From Gilliamella sp. WF3-4 (lineage in GTDB: Bacteria; Pseudomonadota; Gammaproteobacteria; Enterobacterales; Orbaceae), in NCBI RefSeq assembly GCF_001690275.1, contig NZ_LZGW01000001.1, positions 124,001 to 188,000 of the forward strand: a stretch of DNA of 64,000 nt, read 5' to 3'. Position 1 is the stretch's first letter; every line of letters begins with the position of its first letter. This document shows, piece by piece, positions 9,014-18,981 of this stretch. The translations under genes and the position numbers were made by a program. The notes under the pieces are model-generated. The model was given only the letters and a program-made list of their open reading frames with translations, was not told the origin of the DNA and made no database searches.

Positions 9014-11812
9014 ATGTCAGATTCAGACAATAAGGATTTAGCTTTACTTAACGAAACTAAATCCCTTGATGATGCAGTAGTAAAAGTAAGTAATGTAACG
9101 CTACACTACAAAAAAAACTGTGCGCTTGATAATATTAATCTTTTGATTCCACCGCGTTGTATGGTTGGATTTATTGGCCCTGATGGTGTGGGTAAATCGA
9201 GTTTATTATCGCTCATTGCTGGTGCTCATGTTATTCAAGACGGTTCTGTTTATGTATTAGATGGTGATATGAAGGATAAATCACACCGTAAAAATGTGTG
9301 TACCCGAATTGCCTATATGCCACAAGGGTTAGGAAAAAATTTGTATCCTACATTATCAGTAGAAGAAAATTTACAATTTTTTGCTCGTTTATTTGGGAAT
9401 GATGCCGCAGAGCGCAGGCGCCGTATTGATGAGTTAACCCATAGTACTGGATTATATCCTTTTTTATCAAGACCCGCAGGGCGCTTATCTGGCGGTATGA
9501 AGCAAAAAGTGAGCTTATGTTCTGCATTAATTCATGATCCTGATTTATTAATTTTGGATGAGCCTACAACAGGGGTTGATCCGCTTTCTCGAGCTCAATT
9601 TTGGCAATTGATTAATAAAATTCGTAAACAAAGGCCACAAATGAGCGTGATTGTGGCAACCGCCTATATGGATGAAGCGCAAAACTTTGATTGGTTGGTG
9701 GCAATGTATGGTGGAAAGATTCTTGAAACAGGCACACCAAAATCATTATTATCTCAAACAAATAAAGATAATTTAGATGATGCCTTTATTCAGTTAATGC
9801 CCGAAAGTGCCAAACAAGCTTATCAAGCTGTTGAAATTCCTCCTTTAGATGTTAATCAAGATTTACAAATAGCAATAGAAGCCAAAAATTTAACTAAACA
9901 ATTTGGCAACTTTATTGCTGTTGATCATGTTAATTTTTCAATTAAACAAGGTGAGATATTTGGCTTTTTAGGCTCAAATGGTTGTGGTAAATCGACAACC
10001 ATGAAAATGCTAACGGGATTATTGCCGATCTCATCAGGAGAGGCTTGGCTATTTGGCAAACCAATTGATGCCAGTGATATTAACGTTAGACGGCATTTAG
10101 GTTACATGTCTCAAGCCTTTTCTTTATATAATGAATTAACCGTTGAACAAAATTTGGTATTACATGCGCGCTTGTTTGGTCTTGAGGAAAGTAAAATCCC
10201 CGCTCGAGTTGCGGAACTGCTTAAACGTTTTGGCTTAGAACAAGAGTCACAAAATCTACCCGATAGCTTACCTTTAGGGGTAAAACAACGACTCTCATTA
10301 TCAGTTGCTGTTGTACATAACCCACAGATCCTTATTCTTGATGAGCCTACATCAGGTGTTGATCCCATTGCCCGTGATGATTTTTGGCGTTTAATTATCG
10401 AGCTTTCTAGAAAAGATAAAGTCACCGTGTTTATCACAACTCACTTTATGAACGAAGCAGCTAGATGCGATCGAATTTCTTTAATGCATGCCGGTAAAGT
10501 GTTAGCGAGTGATACACCAGATAATATAATTAGTGCAAAAAAGGCCAACACATTAGAAGAAGCATTTATTCGTTATCTTGTTGATGCTGGGGCTGATAAT
10601 AGTCATAGTGAAGAACAATTGATTGAAACGCCGAAAACAACAACTAATCATGCTACTGAAACATCAGCAAAGCAACCTTTCCAAGGATTTAGCACCAGAC
10701 GTATGATAGGGTGTATATGGCGTGAAACACTAGAATTATCTCGAGATCCTTTGCGTGCTTTATTAGCTTTATTAGGTTCAGCCATTTTAATGTTGGTTAT
10801 GGGATATGGCATTACCATGGATGTTGAAGACTTACGTTTTGCTGTACTTGATCGGGATCAAAGTATAATCAGTAAAAACTATACCCTTAATTTATCGGGC
10901 TCTAAACGATATTTTATTGAAAGGGAACCAATTACTGACTATAACAACATGGATGCACGATTACGCAGTAATGATATTGCTCTAGCGATTGAAATCCCAC
11001 CGAATTTTGGACGAGATATACAACGAGGTGATCCCGTTGATATTGCAATTTGGATTGATGGCGCAATGCCTTTGCGCGCTGAAACCATTAAAGGCTACGT
11101 CCAAGGTATGCATCTTGCGTGGTTAAGCGAAAAAGTCAAAGAGACAACAGGGCAAGCCTCAACTAGCCTTGCAAATATAGAAGCAAGGTACCGTTATAAT
11201 CCAGATGTTAAAAGTTTACCAGCAATGGTACCAGCGGTAATACCTATTTTATTATTAATGATCCCATCAATGTTAGCAGCTTTATCTGTTGTACGTGAAA
11301 AAGAGATGGGATCGATTATCAATTTATATGTGACACCAGTAACTAAAGCTGAATTTTTATTGGGAAAACAAGTACCTTATATCATTATTTCAATGTTCAG
11401 TTTTTTATTACTACTCGTTATGGCAGTCACTATTTTTGGTGTTCCCATAAAAGGAAGCCTGTTTACTTTGTGCCTAGCAGCATTTGCTTATTGTATTATT
11501 GCAACAGGATTAGGTTTATTGGCTTCAACTGTCACCCGTAGCCAAATTGCCGTTATCTTCCTAACTTGCGTGGGAACCATGTTACCGGCAATTCAATTTT
11601 CAGGATTACTTAATCCTATCACCTCATTAGAAGGGGGTGGACGCTATATAGGTGAAGTTTACCCAACAACGCATATGCTAATTATTGCTCGTGGTGTGTT
11701 TAATAAAGCACTTAGTTTTATAGAGTTGCATAATTCAATATTGGTTTTATTGCTCACAATACCTATTGTGCTTGGCACAAGTATTTTTCTTCTCAAAAAG
11801 CAAGAAGGATAG
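9014..11812 (+). CDS. rbbA: RbbA: tandem-ATPase ABC transporter fused to ABC-2 permease
   Basis: A 932-residue fusion: ATPase domain 1 with Walker [10 protein letters not shown] and signature LSGGMKQK; ATPase domain 2 with GSNGCGKST, a variant signature LPLGVKQR and [12 protein letters not shown]; then an ABC-2 membrane domain starting near residue 560 with a large extracytoplasmic loop and a cluster of membrane helices ending in LLKKQEG. E. coli RbbA (911 residues) has the same architecture; it was described as ribosome-associated ATPase but sits in a transport operon. Start at ATG 9014 with GGAGAC before it; an earlier ATG at 8975 lies inside yhiI and lacks a site. Confidence 0.93.
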   Translation: MSDSDNKDLALLNETKSLDDAVVKVSNVTLHYKKNCALDNINLLIPPRCMVGFIGPDGVGKSSLLSLIAGAHVIQDGSVYVLDGDMKDKSHRKNVCTRIAYMPQGLGKNLYPTLSVEENLQFFARLFGNDAAERRRRIDELTHSTGLYPFLSRPAGRLSGGMKQKVSLCSALIHDPDLLILDEPTTGVDPLSRAQFWQLINKIRKQRPQMSVIVATAYMDEAQNFDWLVAMYGGKILETGTPKSLLSQTNKDNLDDAFIQLMPESAKQAYQAVEIPPLDVNQDLQIAIEAKNLTKQFGNFIAVDHVNFSIKQGEIFGFLGSNGCGKSTTMKMLTGLLPISSGEAWLFGKPIDASDINVRRHLGYMSQAFSLYNELTVEQNLVLHARLFGLEESKIPARVAELLKRFGLEQESQNLPDSLPLGVKQRLSLSVAVVHNPQILILDEPTSGVDPIARDDFWRLIIELSRKDKVTVFITTHFMNEAARCDRISLMHAGKVLASDTPDNIISAKKANTLEEAFIRYLVDAGADNSHSEEQLIETPKTTTNHATETSAKQPFQGFSTRRMIGCIWRETLELSRDPLRALLALLGSAILMLVMGYGITMDVEDLRFAVLDRDQSIISKNYTLNLSGSKRYFIEREPITDYNNMDARLRSNDIALAIEIPPNFGRDIQRGDPVDIAIWIDGAMPLRAETIKGYVQGMHLAWLSEKVKETTGQASTSLANIEARYRYNPDVKSLPAMVPAVIPILLLMIPSMLAALSVVREKEMGSIINLYVTPVTKAEFLLGKQVPYIIISMFSFLLLLVMAVTIFGVPIKGSLFTLCLAAFAYCIIATGLGLLASTVTRSQIAVIFLTCVGTMLPAIQFSGLLNPITSLEGGGRYIGEVYPTTHMLIIARGVFNKALSFIELHNSILVLLLTIPIVLGTSIFLLKKQEG

Positions 11813-11817
11813 ATATT

Positions 11818-12948
11818 ATGCAAAGTTTAACTAATATTTATCGTTTAGGGATTAAAGAATTATGGGGATTATTGCGTGATCCGATCATGCTATTATTGAT
11901 TGCCTATTGCTTTACTTTTGATATTTATATTGCTGCAACCGCAACCTCTGATTCCCTAAATCATGCTTCTATAGCAGTGGTTGACGAAGATGATTCGCCT
12001 TTATCGAGACAAATAATTGCCGCGTTTTATCCGCCAATGTTTAATCATCCTGTTAAATTAAATTCAATGAATGAAGTCGATCATGGCATGGATACCGATA
12101 ACTTTACATTTGCTTTAAATATCCCCCCTAATTTTCAGCGCGATGTGCTCAATAACCAAAGTCCAAACATTCAGCTAAATATTGATGCAACACGAATGGG
12201 ACAAGCTTTTGTTGGTAATGGCTACATCACACAAATTATCACAGGTGAAGTAACCGAATATGTAAATCGTTATAGTCAAGCAACTAATTTACCCGTTAAT
12301 ATACAAGTGCGCACCGTTTTTAACCCTAATTTAACACGATCTTGGTTTGGTTCAGTTATGGAAATTATTAACATAGTGACCACTTTATCCATTATTTTAA
12401 CAGGTGCCGCCTTAATGAAAGAGCGCGAGCATGGAACCATTGATCATCTCCTTGCCATGCCAGTGACTCCATTTGAAATTATGATATCAAAAGTATGGTC
12501 GATGGGGCTTGTGGTATTAATCTCAACGTGGATAGCCTTATTACTTGTGGTGCATAGCTGGTTAAATGTGCCAATTGCAGGTTCGGTAACCTTATTTTTA
12601 ATCGGGGCAGCGCTACACTTATTTGTGACAACATCACTAGGTATTTTCATGGCAACGGTTGCAAAATCAACAGCGCAATTTGCAATGTTACTTATTTTAA
12701 TTCTGTTACCACTGCAAATGCTGTCTGGTGGTAGTACCCCGCGTGAAAGTATGCCCGAAATTGTTCAAAATATTATGCTATTTGCTCCAACTACACACTT
12801 TGTTGAATTAGGGCAGGCTATTTTGTATCGCGGAGCGGGGTTAAGTGTTGTTTGGACGTCTTATGCGTGGTTATTAGCAATTGGTACAGTATTTTTTTTA
12901 ATTGCGTTAAAACGTTTTCGTAACTCGATTGTGAATATGGGCTCATAA
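11818..12948 (+). CDS. yhhJ: ABC-2 type permease YhhJ
   Basis: A 376-residue ABC-2 permease with one N-terminal membrane segment, a long periplasmic domain (about residues 45-170) and five C-terminal membrane segments including the conserved ALMKEREHGTIDHLLAMPVTPFEIMISK loop. It starts 5 bp after the rbbA stop, so the three genes form one operon. It should pair with the membrane half of RbbA and the adaptor YhiI to make an export complex; the substrate is unknown. There is no clear terminator after the stop. Confidence 0.92.
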   Translation: MQSLTNIYRLGIKELWGLLRDPIMLLLIAYCFTFDIYIAATATSDSLNHASIAVVDEDDSPLSRQIIAAFYPPMFNHPVKLNSMNEVDHGMDTDNFTFALNIPPNFQRDVLNNQSPNIQLNIDATRMGQAFVGNGYITQIITGEVTEYVNRYSQATNLPVNIQVRTVFNPNLTRSWFGSVMEIINIVTTLSIILTGAALMKEREHGTIDHLLAMPVTPFEIMISKVWSMGLVVLISTWIALLLVVHSWLNVPIAGSVTLFLIGAALHLFVTTSLGIFMATVAKSTAQFAMLLILILLPLQMLSGGSTPRESMPEIVQNIMLFAPTTHFVELGQAILYRGAGLSVVWTSYAWLLAIGTVFFLIALKRFRNSIVNMGS

Positions 12949-13917
12949 GTGAATTATAATATTTAATATCTAAAACTGTTACTATGTTGCATTTAACTTT
13001 GATTTGAAAAATAAGAAAATCTTTATCGACAAAATTAGTTAAGCTTTAAAATTATTGTTTTCACTTTTTCTTCTATATAGATTTAGTGGAAGCCATTGTG
13101 ACATTCACTAAAAGCAATCTTGATAGGAGCTTATGCACAACAGTATTAAAATAAGGAGTGTCACTAATTATTGCTGATGCATTAAAAATGATAAGTAAGA
13201 TGCTTATATCGTCAAATTAGCGCAAAGTAGCATTACTCATTTTACAATAGCGAATAAATGATTTACATTATGTTAGTCATTAATTGATTTTTTCGAAACA
13301 AACTTTACCGTATATTGTTTCTTTATTCATTGTCATTATATAAATATCAACAATAAAGCTTTACAGCAACAATTCTATATAAATAAATTAAATCAAATTA
13401 TTAACTATGATAGGTGTGTTTTTTTATAACGAATAACGCATTATAAAAAACAGCATTTAGGTAATTTTTAGCGCAATATTAATTTTTACTATACTTTAAC
13501 ACTCATTTTTTATTTTTGCTTATTCCTTGTTTTTTAATGAACTAATATAAATTATTCATCAATATAAGACCTATTTGTAATGGTTTTATGGGTTTTTAGG
13601 ACAGCTAGCTGAAAGGGGGGTTTACACAAGTTCGAGAAGAGTAAGTATAATGATCTGTAAGTTTATATATTTTACATTTAAATATAATTAAAGGTTGTCA
13701 TATTAATCGTGTTTTTAAGCAATTATACACGGTGTGAAATAACATATTAATAATATCCAGTTTCAAGAAAAAAATGCCGTTTTATAGGTAATAAAAAATA
13801 TTTGATTTTGTTACCCAGTTATTTTGCTTCGGTTTATAAATATAATATCTAATCTGAAGTTACCGGCCAATTACCGAATTTGTATTTTAAGTAATATTAT
13901 TTTAGGAGTTTTAAAAA
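12949..13917. other. 970-bp AT-rich intergenic region
   Basis: No open frame with protein-like composition and no RNA gene were recognised. It ends in a good ribosome binding site (TAGGAG) for the AEC carrier gene. A TTATAA-type inverted repeat around 13425-13447 is the only obvious small structure. It may be a gene graveyard or a long regulatory region. Confidence 0.35.
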
Positions 13918-14901
13918 ATGAATCTAATCTGGTCTGCAGTTGGGCAAGTTGTAAGTTCTTGTCTTCCAGTTTTTTTATTAATTTTTCTTGGTTGGTTATG
14001 TGTACAACAAGGGATCTTTACAAAAGATGCTAAAAAATTATTATCAGGGCTTGTCTCAAACTTTGTCTTCCCAGCGTTACTTTTTGTGCATACTTCGCAT
14101 GCTAAACCTTCGCAAATATTTAATGGTATTTGGATGTTTGCGTTTTTCTGTACTATGTCATTTTTATGGATAATTTGTTTTTTAACCAATAAGTACATAT
14201 TACATAAAGATTTAAAGTCAACGGCTATGAATACTATGTTGTGCTGCTTTCCAAACATGGGGGGAATGGGGGTACCTTTCTTAACGTTGATGTTAGGTGC
14301 GGCTTCTACTATTTCAGTTGCGATTGCTAATTTTGTTGTGGCGTTATCATTGATTCCAATGACAATATTTCTGTTAGAGTTATGCGATACCAAAATGTCT
14401 GGTGGTAAGGTAACTGGTGATATGATATTTAGTGCAGTCAAAAACTCACTGATGAAGCCAATGTTTTTAGCTGTTATTTTAGGGTTAATTGTGAGCGTTA
14501 CCGATGGCACAAAATGGTTACCTCATTTTGTGTTTAATACCTTTGATATTATGTCTAATGCTTGTAACTTTATTTCGCTTATTGCAGTTGGTGTTGGTAT
14601 TCATGGTGTTAAATTAACATTATCTAAACCATTAATGATCAATGTGATATTAAAAAGTTTTATTACACCTGTGGTGGCGCTTATTTCTGTATATTTATTT
14701 GGTATTACCGGTATGGAAGCTGAAGAACTGGTCTTTTTATTAGCAATGCCAACGGCATCAACGGCTGTTATTTTGGCTTATAATTGGAATGTCGAGCAAG
14801 AACAAGCGTCAAGTATTTTCTTTGTATCAACAGTTTTATCTATTTTTATTTTACCAACGTTATTACTCATTATGGATTTCACCATTCCTGGCGTTGCTTA
14901 A
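13918..14901 (+). CDS. AEC-family transporter (auxin efflux carrier / malonate carrier-like)
   Basis: A 327-residue membrane protein with about ten hydrophobic segments arranged as two inverted five-helix repeats, as in the AEC family (bacterial MdcF-like carriers). Features include the N-terminal PVFLLIFLGWLCVQQGIF, the FPNMGGMGVPFL turn in the first half and LAMPTASTAVILAYNW near the end, which correspond to the broken-helix crossing positions. The likely substrates are small organic acids, but none can be assigned because no metabolic gene is adjacent. The start at 13918 is supported by TAGGAG upstream. Confidence 0.87.
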   Translation: MNLIWSAVGQVVSSCLPVFLLIFLGWLCVQQGIFTKDAKKLLSGLVSNFVFPALLFVHTSHAKPSQIFNGIWMFAFFCTMSFLWIICFLTNKYILHKDLKSTAMNTMLCCFPNMGGMGVPFLTLMLGAASTISVAIANFVVALSLIPMTIFLLELCDTKMSGGKVTGDMIFSAVKNSLMKPMFLAVILGLIVSVTDGTKWLPHFVFNTFDIMSNACNFISLIAVGVGIHGVKLTLSKPLMINVILKSFITPVVALISVYLFGITGMEAEELVFLLAMPTASTAVILAYNWNVEQEQASSIFFVSTVLSIFILPTLLLIMDFTIPGVA

Positions 14902-14915
14902 TAAATGCCGAATAT

Positions 14916-14950
14916 AATGCTCTCATTGCTTTTAACAAGGTGAGAGCATT
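14916..14950 (+). terminator. Hairpin after the AEC carrier gene
   Basis: AATGCTCTCA (14916-14925) and TGAGAGCATT (14941-14950) form a perfect 10-bp stem 14 bp after the stop codon. There is no T-run after it, so it is a weak intrinsic terminator or a 3'-end stabilising hairpin. Confidence 0.5.
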
Positions 14951-15141
14951 AGCAATAAAAATCCCAATCTAATTTGATATTCAAAAAGTAACTTAACAAT
15001 CGATTGTTCAATATGTGGTTCTAGTGACAGTTAACGCTGCCACTAAATTCTATAATTATAGATGTGAATTGTGAACTTAAATTGGTTTGTGCGCCTTGCT
15101 AGTAATATTTTTTTATATCCAAATAAGAAAAGCACGCTTAT

Positions 15142-15192
15142 GCCATTTTGTTTATTTGTTAAAAATCAGTCAGAAAAACCATTGATTTTATT
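15142..15192 (+). repeat. Dispersed intergenic repeat, copy 1
   Basis: One of three related stretches in the window sharing the core TCAGAAAAACCATTGAT followed by TTATT, preceded by an A/T-rich CATTTT...AAAAATC segment. The others are near 18901 (plus) and 33471 (minus). All are intergenic. Confidence 0.55.
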
Positions 15193-15437
15193 GAAGTTTT
15201 TTATTGGTGTGTTTTAGGGCGCTGTGCTAGGGGTTGTTTATCCTTTTAACCATAAGATTTACAGTTAACATCAATGTTTGTTTTTTTATATCCTATTTAC
15301 CTCATTATTCTATTATTGCTTATCGTGTTCTGTTTTAATCATTTTGCAATTTTTTTTGCAAAAATACCAACTAGGTAAGCCAATTTATATCGCTTATACT
15401 TAATTTATAAAGTAAATAGGTGAATATGGATCGGCTA

Positions 15438-16400
15438 TGTAAATATCCCCCCAAAGTTAGTATAAGATTCAGGTAGAAAATTACGCTGCTTGCTTGAATA
15501 TAATCTATGGTTATACCATGTAATTTTGCCCAGCCGATGAATGTTTTTCCTGTGAATTCCGGTCCGTTATCTACTCATATTTCGAGTTGATAACCATGAT
15601 ATCTGGTCAGTTTATTCTGATAACGGGTAATCCTACCTGTCGGTAAACTGATCGCAATATCAATGCCTAACGCCTCACAATTAAAGTCATCGATGACATT
15701 GAAGGTTCTAAACCGGCGTTGATTGCGACTGCTGTCACTCATAAAATCCATTCATCAACATTCACCTAGCTTATTTGGTACTGATAGTTTTTCTGGGCTT
15801 CGCGGAGGAATACGTTGTTTACGCTTTACCCTGAGATTAAGCTTTAACTGGCAGTATATTCGATAAATACACTTATGATTCCATTTCTAGCCGCGCTTTC
15901 TGATACGATTAAAACACTGAAGAAGACCCCGCGTAAATGTCTATCCGTGATAACTTAGCACTAACATAATCATCGAATCATCCGGTAATTTAGGTTGATA
16001 ATAGTAAGCTCAGCTGCTTAAACTAACAATAGCGCAGCTCATGGCAATAGTAATAGAATGATTTTATTGCAGTTGCACAGCTCAGGCTTTACGTGCTTGA
16101 GTTGGCACTATAGCTTTTTATGATTTCCTCCTGAAGCTGAGATTTTAAATTTAGCTCAACAAACATCTGCTTAAGCTTACGATTTTCAGCTTCTAGTTGT
16201 TTTAAGCGTTTGATATCTGAGATTTCCATACTATCGTATTTATCACGCCATTTATAGAAAGTTGAATTCCCATACCCTATTTACGGCAAAGCTCTTTGAC
16301 GGGGGATACCGGCTTCGGATTCTTTTAAATTAGCTACGATTTGTCGATAATCTTATCGGAAAAAGCAAGTGGACAATCTATTGGTTTGCGCTCTTTCGTA
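15438..16400 (-). mobile_element. Decayed IS3-family element (orfA and orfB remnants)
   Basis: Minus-strand translation in changing frames gives a recognisable IS3 orfA remnant (about 16100-16390; WRDKYDSMEISDIKRLKQLE then a leucine-zipper-like LEAENRKLKQMF), followed by orfB pieces such as CFNRIRKRG, RVKRKQRIPPRSPEKL, SSRNQRRFRTFNVIDDFN and VDNGPEFTGKTFIGWAKLHG. There are several stops and shifts. Compared with the copy at 47.8-48.6 kb, the end of orfB is deleted from just after DYIQ to the last codons, removing the catalytic Glu of the DDE triad. The terminus near 15438 (TGTAAATATCCCC) matches the ends at 47808 and 18682. It is non-functional. Confidence 0.85.
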
Positions 16401-16995
16401 ATAAAAAATTATAGATAAATTTCCAATAAAAACGCGGCTAATATTATTTTTATTGGAAATAATATAATTGTTTTTTCTCAAACCTGCTTGCAAATGGATG
16501 CAAAGATTTACAGTTAATATTGCAGTTAATTTAACGGCTAAGATTCTAAAGGAAGGTAATACGATAGTCGTTGTTGCTTTAGTGCATTGAGTAATAATCT
16601 AAAGCAATTTCGAGTTGGTTTTATGTCATCATTAATGTTATTTTATCGCCACAATCATTATTGTTTTTCATTGTTGTAATTTTTAACTAATATTGCATAA
16701 TAGAAATAAGTTATCGCAATCAAAGTAATAATCTTATAAATTATTTAAATTTTAGAGTACAATAATAATTGTTTATCTTAATGATCATGTCTTATTTTGG
16801 TTTTTTACTCATAAAATAAATATGAGTTGATTGTCAATTACACAAAAGTTACACCGATTTTTATATAAATTGTTACCTGTTCCAATTTGGAAGTTTTGTT
16901 TAATTCTGTATTTGGAATTGTAGTTCAACATATCATGTTTGGTTAGGATCAAAATCAGCTTAATATAAAGTAGGGCAGGCTGAATTAGGGGCTAT

Positions 16996-17541
16996 TTACT
17001 CAAACGTAAAAAAGGTATTAGGAACAGTATGGGTTAACCAAACACCATTATCAGCTAAATAGAACTTGAAGCCTTGTTGATGCATTAACAAAGCTTTTAC
17101 TTTTAATACAATCGGTTTACCATGTCGTTTGCCTACAGCATTAGCTGTCTGTTCATCGAAAGATAAGTGAACATAATGGCGGTCACCTGCAATTAACCCT
17201 TGTTCTTTAATTAAATCAATAAAACGAGTGGCCGTCCCATGATACAAAAATTCTGGTGGGATTTGTTGTTGATATTTGATTTCAACCTGTTTAGTTGAAT
17301 GTCCTTGTGCAGCACGAATTTTTAACCCATCTTCTGAAATTGTAAAACGTTTTTTATCGCTTGTTTTAACAACTTCTTCAATTAGATCTCTGGTAAGATA
17401 TTCACCATGTTGATTAGCTTGCATAATTAGCGTTTCAATCTCAATCCACCCATTAGAATCTAAAGCTATACCTATAGCTTCAGGTTGATGTCTTAAAATG
17501 TAACTTAGAAATTTACTCGTTTTTTCTAGATTTTTGTTCAT
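16996..17541 (-). CDS. kptA: RNA 2'-phosphotransferase KptA/Tpt1
   Basis: A 181-residue Tpt1/KptA enzyme, which in eukaryotes transfers the splice-junction 2'-phosphate of tRNA to NAD, giving ADP-ribose 1'',2''-cyclic phosphate. The N-terminal winged-helix part shows [21 protein letters not shown] and [12 protein letters not shown]; the C-terminal NAD-binding part shows [16 protein letters not shown] and [13 protein letters not shown]. The full family length is present and no key motif is missing. Bacteria have no such tRNA splicing, so the natural role is unsettled. It is isolated between an IS relic and a hypothetical gene; AAGGGG precedes the start. Confidence 0.93.
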   Translation of the reverse strand: MNKNLEKTSKFLSYILRHQPEAIGIALDSNGWIEIETLIMQANQHGEYLTRDLIEEVVKTSDKKRFTISEDGLKIRAAQGHSTKQVEIKYQQQIPPEFLYHGTATRFIDLIKEQGLIAGDRHYVHLSFDEQTANAVGKRHGKPIVLKVKALLMHQQGFKFYLADNGVWLTHTVPNTFFTFE

Positions 17542-17965
17542 GCTTTACCCCTTAACTTTCTAAACTAGCACTTGAGGATATTTTTTAACATCTTTATATC
17601 AACAAGATAAATTCAATAATGACTTACTTTATTCTATTTCAATTAGCACAAAACATTCTAATTTATCTTTGCATCGCTTAAAATTTTTATTTGCTATTTT
17701 TACTCAGAGGCAAATTAATTCAATAATATTTTCAAAGGTGAAATCGTTGATTATAATTAACGCCATGTTTTTATACCTATTATTAATGTAATTACTATCA
17801 TTAGCTATTTAATTGTGGCACAAAAATTATTATTAAATTGAAAAGCAGTACTTATAGAATCATGTTTTTGCGATAAGATGATTTTGAAAAAAGCGACACA
17901 ATTAATGTTCAAAAATAGGGTTTATATATTTATAGAACGGCAAAATAAGCAGCTTAATTTTTTAG
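17542..17965. other. Intergenic region between kptA and a hypothetical gene
   Basis: This divergent intergenic region must contain the kptA promoter (leftward) and possibly that of the next gene (rightward). No gene, repeat or clear -35/-10 pair was identified. Confidence 0.3.
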
Positions 17966-18361
17966 GTGAATTATGTATTAAGTAGGGTATTTACAATATT
18001 TTACCGCTCATTTTATCAATATGGGCAAATAATATGGGCGAATAAAATGATGAAAGATGACAATCTTAAACTTGTAGATGTTAATCTATCCCGATTCGAT
18101 TTAGATCTAAATCAAAATTTAATTATACTTGAAATTTTGAACATGAATGATGGCGGTGAAATTTGTACTATTAAGATAAATACTATCATTGATCTGAAAT
18201 ATGAAAATAATATAGATGAAGATGATATTTTACCTGTATATATAGGTGAACTTGAAATATCAAAAAACATTGATACAGCATATTATCACCTTAAAATGCA
18301 AGGGGGGATAGATTTGTCTATAACTAGCTTACACTGTTTTATTAGCTATCCTAATTTGTAA
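17966..18361 (+). CDS. Hypothetical protein
   Basis: No family was recognised. From the GTG at 17966 it is 131 residues; a start at the ATG pair at 18047/18050 would leave about 103 residues and drop an atypical aromatic N-terminal stretch. The main part alternates short hydrophobic strands with acidic turns (LIILEILNMNDGGEICTIKI, YENNIDEDDILPVYIGELEI), suggesting a small beta-rich, acidic cytoplasmic protein; it resembles small immunity- or prophage-type proteins in composition only. An inverted repeat follows the stop. It lies between decayed IS elements, so it may be accessory. Confidence 0.55.
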   Translation: MNYVLSRVFTIFYRSFYQYGQIIWANKMMKDDNLKLVDVNLSRFDLDLNQNLIILEILNMNDGGEICTIKINTIIDLKYENNIDEDDILPVYIGELEISKNIDTAYYHLKMQGGIDLSITSLHCFISYPNL

Positions 18362-18366
18362 TATAT

Positions 18367-18397
18367 AGCATTTTCTACATTATTAGGCGAAAATGCT
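18367..18397 (+). terminator. Hairpin after hypothetical gene
   Basis: AGCATTTTC (18367-18375) and GAAAATGCT (18389-18397) form a perfect 9-bp stem with a 13-base loop directly after the stop codon. There is no T-run, so it is a candidate terminator only. Confidence 0.45.
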
Positions 18398-18419
18398 GTA
18401 ATAATATGCATAAAAATTC

Positions 18420-18685
18420 AAGATTAACGCCTTATCATCGAGAAGCGGTTTAGTGTATTACAATAAAGAAAAAACATAGCCACTGATTTAGCGTTGATAT
18501 TTAATGCTTGTCGTTTCACCATTTATAAAGTATCAAAACTTTGCTGTCGCAAGCTTTTTAAGCCATAATTAAACCCCCAATTAACGTTACAAAACAATAA
18601 AATATGGCTTTAAAAGTCTGGTTAAAGTTGAGAAAACGATAGAAGCGCGTCTAAAACAGTAAGCAAAGCGTTACAACAAATTTAA
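18420..18685 (+). mobile_element. IS481-like transposase N-terminal relic
   Basis: Plus-strand translation in shifting frames gives RLTPYHREAV, then FNACRFTIYKVSK, then YKTIKYGFKSLVKVEKTIEA and AKRYNK. The first resembles the start of an IS481-like transposase, the second its helix-turn-helix and the third its Lys-rich linker, as far as I recall the family. Several stops and at least two frameshifts separate them and no catalytic domain is left. The fragment runs directly into an IS3-family end at 18682, so it was probably truncated by that insertion or by a deletion between elements. Confidence 0.6.
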
Positions 18686-18735
18686 ATACTCCAAACTTAG
18701 TACACAATTCACGTAGAAAATTAAGCTACTTATTT
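18682..18735. repeat. Solo IS3-family end
   Basis: The stretch starting TTTAAATACTCCAAACTTAG and continuing through ACGTAGAAAATTAAGCT is a near copy of the terminus of the IS3-family element at 47808-47860 and of the decayed one at 15438. No transposase sequence follows it here, so it is a relic end left by deletion. Confidence 0.75.
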
Positions 18736-18750
18736 GTAATAGCCTTTATT

Positions 18751-18793
18751 TAATCTGACGGACACCCAATAAAAACGGGTAACTGTCAGATTA
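18751..18793. repeat. Large hairpin with IS-end-like arms
   Basis: TAATCTGACGGACACCC (18751-18767) and GGGTAACTGTCAGATTA (18777-18793) pair over 17 bases with two mismatches and one G-T pair around a nine-base AT-rich loop. The TAATCTGAC/GTCAGATTA outer arms look like terminal inverted repeats of an insertion sequence brought together by internal deletion. It could alternatively act as a terminator, though no T-run follows. Confidence 0.6.
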
Positions 18794-18900
18794 GGTTTGA
18801 GTTAGTACAAATTATAATCTTTCAATTTATCTCACTTTATACTTTATAATACTTATTTCTCCTGCCTAAAATATTACAAAAACAAACGCATTCTCCTTTT

Positions 18901-18943
18901 ATTATTTATTCAAAAAATGTTCAGAAAAGACATTGATTTTATT
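18901..18943 (+). repeat. Dispersed intergenic repeat, copy 2
   Basis: Contains TTCAGAAAAGACATTGATTT followed by TATTAG, matching the core of the repeats at 15142 and (inverted) 33471 with one or two differences. Confidence 0.5.
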
Positions 18944-18981
18944 AGTTTTTTGTTTTTACAATCTCGATTTTTTGATAAAAA

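Noticed and set aside
12949-13917. Search for a hidden gene or RNA in the 970-bp gap before the AEC carrier
   Set aside because: All frames are short and AT-biased, and no tRNA- or riboswitch-like structure was recognised.
13918-14510. Long minus-strand frame opposite the AEC carrier gene
   Set aside because: It is the antisense shadow of a clear membrane transporter and shows no family motifs.
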